From Oasisia sp. SBJ-2009 (lineage: Eukaryota; Annelida; Polychaeta; Sabellida; Siboglinidae): 64,000 bases of DNA. The DNA lies in contig OZ024867.1 in the NCBI GenBank assembly GCA_964017155.1, positions 9,441,525 through 9,505,524 on the forward strand, in the 5' to 3' direction. The translations under genes and the position numbers were made by a program. Numbering within the stretch: position 1 is the stretch's first letter; each line of letters starts with the position of its first letter. Of the stretch, positions 58,494-64,000 are shown one piece after another. The notes beneath the pieces are model-generated. The model was not told the DNA's origin. It saw only the letters and a list, made by a program, of their open reading frames with translations, and did not search any database.

Positions 58494-60677
58494 TCAAAAC
58501 ATCGAATGATCTCTACACTTGTCTCAGAAGGAACACATGCCAAATGCGTACCCTTCAGTTACACTATTGCAATGAATGAGGCACTTGTGTAGGTTGCCTT
58601 TGCATGCTGATTCCTAAGTATGCTGTATCCAGTCGAGATGAATGCGTTTTGCTGGGTGTCATGACGGTCAAAGAATCATCTACTCAACTGTATTGAGTGG
58701 GTGTATGTGTACATGCGAGAATGTGTGTGGCATTCGCCGCGCCAATGGTGCTTATGCATATCAATGTTACGATACTTTCCGCGGTGCGATCTCGGCCTCT
58801 TACACAAGTTTCGTTTCATATGCATTATTTTGCATCATATTTTGACATTACGTATCTTGATATAAATCATATAGCGTGCAAAATAGCTCGATCAATCGTC
58901 TGAGTAAAACGTTTCGATTGTGAGAACTGCAACATCAAAACTAATGTCCACTCGCACTAGCTGTGATACATATATCGATGTCATGCTATCGTTGATTTGA
59001 TTCTTCCAGTGATCGGCCTACATTATCGTCTACCACAACATATTGTATAAATCAAATAACTTGATAAAAACAACGATTCACCCACTGTCGAATGACTGTT
59101 CCGCGTCGCCAATCTTCACATCATCGGGCCTGGTCGGTCAGTAATGCTGCCAGAAGTCGTCGGCCATGTGTCGCTGTATCTTCACCTGGCTCAGACACCT
59201 GAGAAAAAAACAATAAAAGAGCGTTACAGTGTGCACGGTGTCTAACAAAATTGAAAGCAGCAGGCTCAATTCTTACATATGCCCACATTCCTTCACCCCA
59301 CTGGCGTCAAAGACGCAAATCCCACCGCGATGCGGTCGAGATTACACTAAAGAAACTGGCATCTGTCGCCAGCATTCGGCTGCGCGGCACAGTAATGGCG
59401 GCAAACCGGAAGACGCGCCACAACAATACCGTGACGTCCCGACAATACGACAGACGCGCCATTTTCGTTCCTGGCGACGTCAGATTTCAAGATGGCGACG
59501 CCTTTGATCTAAGCAAACTGGGGGGGGGGGGGGGGGCGCTTGCTTCCACTTTTACTTCGTTCTTTCAATGTTTTACTTACGCTAGCCTATTTCGCAATAA
59601 GGTACACACATAGGACTACAGTTGTATTATGGTACAACGGCCTTTGCGACATTCGGGTACTTTTTATGCACGATGCAAGTCAATGTGCGTGGCGTATAAC
59701 ACCGATTAGATTCAACAATGTCAGACTCTCTCCGTTGATTTTTAGACCAAAGATATCAGGCCTGCTGTGTCCGCGCGTATTAAAACCACTACACTACCCT
59801 ACCCGCGCCTCTCGTAATGAAGTTTCAAACGTTGGAGCAATTGAGGTTGGCTTGCATTCTACGCAAGTGCCTAATTCATGTCGGAAATGGAACAGAATAT
59901 TCATATTCTTGTTCTCATTCACAGTACACTGTATATGGTGCATACCACTCTTCGATTAATTTTCTCAATGTCTCAAGCAGCTTTCCACCTATGCCTAGGC
60001 AAAGAGATGTTTGGACAGTATCTAATTTAACATTCGTACTGCTGAGCTTCAAACTACTACACTCAACGACAGAAGTTCCCTTCATTGTGTTCGCAATCTA
60101 CTCTCTGCGATCTGGAACTCTAAAACGTGTTAAAGGCGACGCCACGAGGGATGTATGCAGGCTGCGCAAAGATGTATCGGAAGCATTATATGCCATTCCA
60201 TGCGATAAAAGACATTCGTTCGCATACAGGCTAGATTTACTCTGGAGTGTAATACCTGTTTGTTGCTTTGTGGTTTCGTTTTCATATTGAACTTGCGACA
60301 TGTCTGCTCTTTGGTTTCAGGTCTTCCTATTTGAGTCCGAAGTGTGAGCGACACAGACCCTCTGAGAATGCGACGAGCGAGTAGTGATGAAGCCCACGCA
60401 TGTCTAGTATATAATTTCGTAGTTGTCTGGGTAGTTTGGAACAACCTTTGTTTTATCGTGTGCCTCTTCGCCTTCACTGTTATGTCTAGCTTTTGGCGTT
60501 ACCTGTTTGTCGGCATAGCGCTCACGACATGGCCAAAGAGCTGGCCTGTTGGCACTGATCACTGTAGCATATGTTATTGTTTCCAAGGCAATGTATCAAC
60601 ATATGCATTCGATCTCCGTCACTACCTAGATACAAATCTGCGTGCCGAGAAATGTGTGACTGCAATACATATTGGTC
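58494..60677 (+). repeat. array unit U12 (type C with 70-bp deletion)
   Basis: 2184 bases; 17 G, 7 A; CRE position 59430-59441 broken. 70 bases are missing at the junction after 60255 (GTGTAATAC joined to CTGTTTGTTGC). Private changes GCGCTTGCTTCC and TTACTTACGC lie close to the longest poly-G. Confidence 0.97.
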
Positions 60678-62920
60678 TCAAAACACCGAATGATCTCTAC
60701 ACTTGTCTCAGAAGGAACACATGCCAAATGCGTACCCTTCAGTTACACTATTGCAATGAATGAGGCACTTGTGTAGGTTGCCTTTGCATGCTGATTCCTA
60801 AGTATGCTGTATCCAGTCGAGATGAATGCGTTTTGCAGGGTGTCATGACGGTCAAAGAATCATCTACTCAACTGTATTGAGTGGGTGTATGTGTACATGC
60901 GAGAATGTGTGTGGCATTCGCCGCGCCAATGGTGCTTATGCATATCAATGTTACGATACTTTCCGCGGTGCGATCTCGGCCTCTTACACAAGTTTCGTTT
61001 CATATGCATTATTTTGCATCATATTTTGACATTACGTATCTTGATATACATCATATAGTGTGCAAAATAGCTCGATCAATCGTCTGAGTAAAACGTTTCG
61101 ATTGTGAGAACTGCAACATCAAAACTAATGTCCACTCGCACTAGCTGTGATAGATATATCGATGTCATGCTATCGTTGATTTGATTCTTCCAGTGATCGG
61201 CCTGCATTATCATCTACCTCAACATATTGTATAAATCAAATAACTTGATAAAAACAACGCTTCACCCACTGTCGAATGACTGTTCCGCGTCGCCAATCTT
61301 CACATCATCGGGCCTGGTCGGTCAGTAATGCTGCCAGAAGTCGTCGGCCATTTGTCGCTGTATCTTCACCGGGCTCAGACACCTGAGAAAAAACAATAAA
61401 AGAGCGTTACAGTGTGCACGGTGTCTAACAAAATTGAAAGCAGCAGGCTCAATTCTTACATATGCCCACACTCCTTCACCCCACTGGCGTCAAAGACGCA
61501 AATCCCACCGCGATGCGGTCGAGATTACACTAAAGAAACTGGCATCTGTCGCCAGCATTCGGCTGCGCGGCACAGTAATGGCGGCAAACCGGAAGACGCG
61601 CCACAACAATACCGTGACGTCCCGACAATACGACAGACGCGCCATTTTCGTTCCTGGCGACGTCAGATTTCAAGATGGCGACGCCTTTGATCTAAGCAAA
61701 CTGGGGGGGGGGGCGCTTTCTTCCACTTTTACTTCGTTCTTTCAATGTTTTACTTGCGCTAGCCTATTTCGCAATAAGGTACAAACATAGGACTACAGTT
61801 GTATTATGGTACAACGGCCTTTGCGACATTCGGGTACTTTTTATGCACGATGCAAGTCAATGTGCGTGGCGTATAACACCGATTAGATTCAACAATGTCA
61901 GACTCTCTCCGTTGATTTTTAGACCAAAGATATCAGGCCTGCTGTGTCCGCGCGTATTAAAACCACTACACTACCCTACCCGCGCCTCTCGTAATGAAGT
62001 TTCAAACGTTGGAGCAATTGAGGTTGGCTTGCATTCTACGCAAATGCCTAATTCATGTCGGAAATGGAACAGAATATTCATATTCTTGTTCTCATTCACA
62101 GTACACTGTATATGGTGCATACCACTCTTCGATTAATTTTCTCAATGTCTCAAGCAGCTTTCCACCTATGCCTAGGCAAATAGATGTTTGGACAGTATCT
62201 AATTTAACATTCGTACTGCTGAGCTTCAAACTACTACACTCAACGACAGAAGTTCCCTTCATTGTGTTCGCAATCTACTCTCTGCGATCTGGAACTCTAA
62301 AACGTGTTAACGGCGACGCCACGAGGGATGTATGCAGGCTGCGCAAAGATGTATGGGAAGCATTATATGCCATTCCATGCGATAAAAGACGTTCGTTCGC
62401 ATACAGGCTAGATTTACTCTGTAGTGTAATACTCTTTGTAGGGTGTACAATGTGTGTAGCTAGCTCAACATCAGTGATTACATGATGCGACCATTGCATT
62501 GCCTGTTAGTTGCTTTGTGGTTTCGTTTTCATATTGAACTTGCGACATGTCTGCTCTTTGGTTTCAGGTCTTCCTATTTGAGTCCGAAGTGTGAGCGACA
62601 CAGACCCTCTGAGAATGCGACGAGCGAGTAGTGATGAAGCCCACGCATGTCTATTATATAATTTCGTAGTTGTCTGGGTAGTTTGGAACAACATTTGTTT
62701 TATCGTGTGCCTCTTCGCCTTCACTGTTATGTCTAGCTTTTGGCGTTACCTGTTTGTCGGCATAGCGCTCACGACATGGCCAAAGAGCTGGCCTGTTGGC
62801 ACTGATCACTGTAGCATATGCTACTGTTTCCAAGGCAATCAACATATGCATTCGATCTCCGTCACTACCTAGATACAAATCTGCGTGCCGAGAAATGTGT
62901 GACTGCAATACATATTGGTC
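60678..62920 (+). repeat. array unit U13 (diverged)
   Basis: 2243 bases; 11 G, 6 A; CRE position 61613-61624 broken. It carries more than ten private changes (for example AAACACCGAATG, TTTTGCAGGG, GGCCATTTGTCG, GATGTATGGGAAG, CCTGTTAGTTG) and a 4-base deletion near 62839 (CAAGGCAATCAACA). Confidence 0.97.
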
Positions 62921-64000
62921 TCAAAACATCGAATGATCTCTACACTTGTCTCAGAAGGAACACATGCCAAATGCGTACCCTTCAGTTACACTATTGCAAT
63001 GAATAAGGCACTTGTGTAGGTTGCCTTTGCATGCTGATTCCTAAGTATGCTGTATCCAGTCGAGATGAATGCGTTTTGCTGGGTGTCATGACGGTCAACG
63101 AATCATCTACTCAACTGTATTGAGTGGGTGTATGTGTACATGCGAGAATGTGTGTGGCATTCGCCGCGCCAATGGTGCTTATGCATATCAATGTTACGAT
63201 ACTTTCCGCGGTGCGATCTCGGCCTCTTACACAAGTTTCGTTTCATATGCATTATTTTGCATCATATTTTGACATTACGTATCTTGATATACATCATATA
63301 GCGTGCAAAATAGCTCGATCAATCGTCTGAGTAAAACGTTTCGATTGTGAGAACTGCAACATCAAAACTAATGTCCATTCGCACTAGCTGTGATACATAT
63401 ATCGATGTCATGCTATCGTTGATTTGATTCTTCCAGTGATCGGCCTACATTATCATCTGCCTCAACATATTGTATAAATCAAATAACTTGATAAAAACAA
63501 CGCTTCACCCACTGTCGAATGACTGTTCCGCGTCGCCAATCTTCACATCATCGGGCCTGGTCGGTCAGTAATGCTGCCAGAAGTCGTCGGCCATGTGTCG
63601 CTGTATCTTCACCGGGCTCAGACACCTGAGAAAAAACAATAAAAGAGCGTTACAGTGTGCACGGTGTCTAACAAAATTGAAAGCAGCAGGCTCAATTCTT
63701 ACATATGCCCACATTCCTTCACCCCACTGGCGTCAAAGACGCAAATCCCACCGCGATGCGGTCGAGATTACACTAAAGAAACTGGCATCTGTCGCCAGCA
63801 TTCGGCTGCGCGGCACAGTAATGGCGGCAAACCGGAAGACGCGCCACAACAATACCGTGACGTCACGACAATACGGCAGACGCGCCATTTTCGTTCCTGG
63901 CGACGTCAGATTTCAAGATGGCGACGCCTTTGATCTAAGCAAACTGGGGGGGGGGGGGCGCTTTCTTCCACTTTTACTTCGTTCTTTCAATGTTTTACTT
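62921..64000 (+). repeat. array unit U14 (cut by the window end)
   Basis: The first 1080 bases of a unit; 13 G, 6 A; CRE intact at 63856-63867. Private AATAAGGC and GGTCAACG; shares TTGATATACATC with U1 and U13. Confidence 0.97.

Larger units (their letters stand above)
33767..64000 (+). repeat. macrosatellite: ~13.5 tandem copies of a 2.25-kb unit
   Basis: Head-to-tail copies run from 33767 to the end of the window. Unit starts (at TCAAAACATCGAATGA): 33767, 36015, 38263, 40512, 42758, 45007, 47256, 49502, 51749, 54001, 56247, 58494, 60678 and 62921. Removing the poly-G run leaves every unit from U2 to U11 at 2236 or 2237 bases, the one-base difference being a run of 6 or 7 A. Unit identity is very high (roughly 98-100% by eye). 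No rRNA, snRNA, 5S, histone or tRNA gene is recognisable in the unit. Several short frames recur in every copy, but the substitutions I tracked mostly change residues, so I do not annotate them as genes. Confidence 0.98.

Noticed and set aside
34933..63933. Frames of 60-163 codons repeated in every array unit, on both strands
   Set aside because: Differences between units in the 163-codon frame that I tracked (His/Asp, Ser-Cys/Asn-Phe, Ile/Tyr/Arg, Asn/Lys, Leu/Arg, Asn/Thr) all change residues, so there is no sign of purifying selection. At least the 139-codon frame starts from GTG rather than ATG. No domain is recognisable.
33767..64000. The array as an rDNA, 5S, snRNA, histone or tRNA gene cluster
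   Set aside because: I found none of the conserved words, boxes or proteins of these clusters in the unit.
33767..64000. The array as a CRISPR array or bacterial repeat
   Set aside because: Units are 2.25 kb without spacers, and the whole window is eukaryotic in character.

Overview
The window looks like intergenic or intronic DNA of a metazoan, most likely a lophotrochozoan or other marine invertebrate; the species cannot be fixed from sequence alone. The evidence is AT-rich DNA with introns, very long dinucleotide microsatellites, tRNA-derived SINEs, degraded and 5'-truncated non-LTR retrotransposons (LINEs), a MITE-like element and a large tandem array. I see no bacterial gene organisation, operons, CRISPR array, rRNA or canonical tRNA genes.

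Region by region. (1) 1-2 kb: a possible retroposon tail, then about 1.5 kb of almost pure pyrimidine. (2) About 2.9-10.4 kb: short exon-like blocks on the + strand with compatible splice phases, ending in a stop at 9922 and an AATAAA at 10443. This is my best candidate for a host gene, unidentified and possibly a relic; its introns carry a SINE, a diverged duplication and a 337-bp fold-back repeat. (3) 11-25 kb: the 3' end of a CR1-like LINE, very degraded reverse transcriptase (RT) remnants, two diverged copies of a 1.4-kb segment each containing a 136-bp MITE, a 2.2-kb purine-rich tract, and a satellite block that changes repeat unit in ordered steps. (4) 26.8-29.5 kb: repeated copies of a segment that carries an exon-like block on the minus strand, among (CA)n/(GT)n tracts. 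(5) 29.86-33.77 kb: a 5'-truncated LINE with intact RT motifs, the C-terminus of a second LINE type, a SINE, and an RT fragment cut off where the tandem array starts.

(6) 33,767 to the window end: a macrosatellite of about 13.5 head-to-tail copies of a 2.25-kb unit (14 numbered units, U1-U14), continuing past the window. Unit length varies almost only through a poly-G run (9-17 G), a poly-A run (6 or 7 A), one 70-bp deletion and one 4-bp deletion. Shared variants sort the units into subtypes A, B and C. Units 2-4 and 5-7 form two copies of a 6.74-kb A-B-C trimer, so there is higher-order repeat structure. Each unit has a compact GC-rich block resembling a CpG-type promoter (palindromic CRE, ETS site, three YY1-like sites, two perfect hairpins), and the CRE is broken only in C-related units (U4, U7, U12, U13). 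Open frames recur in every unit, but the differences I tracked between copies mostly change amino acids, so I read the unit as non-coding or as a source of non-coding transcripts. This array is the strongest candidate here for something undescribed.
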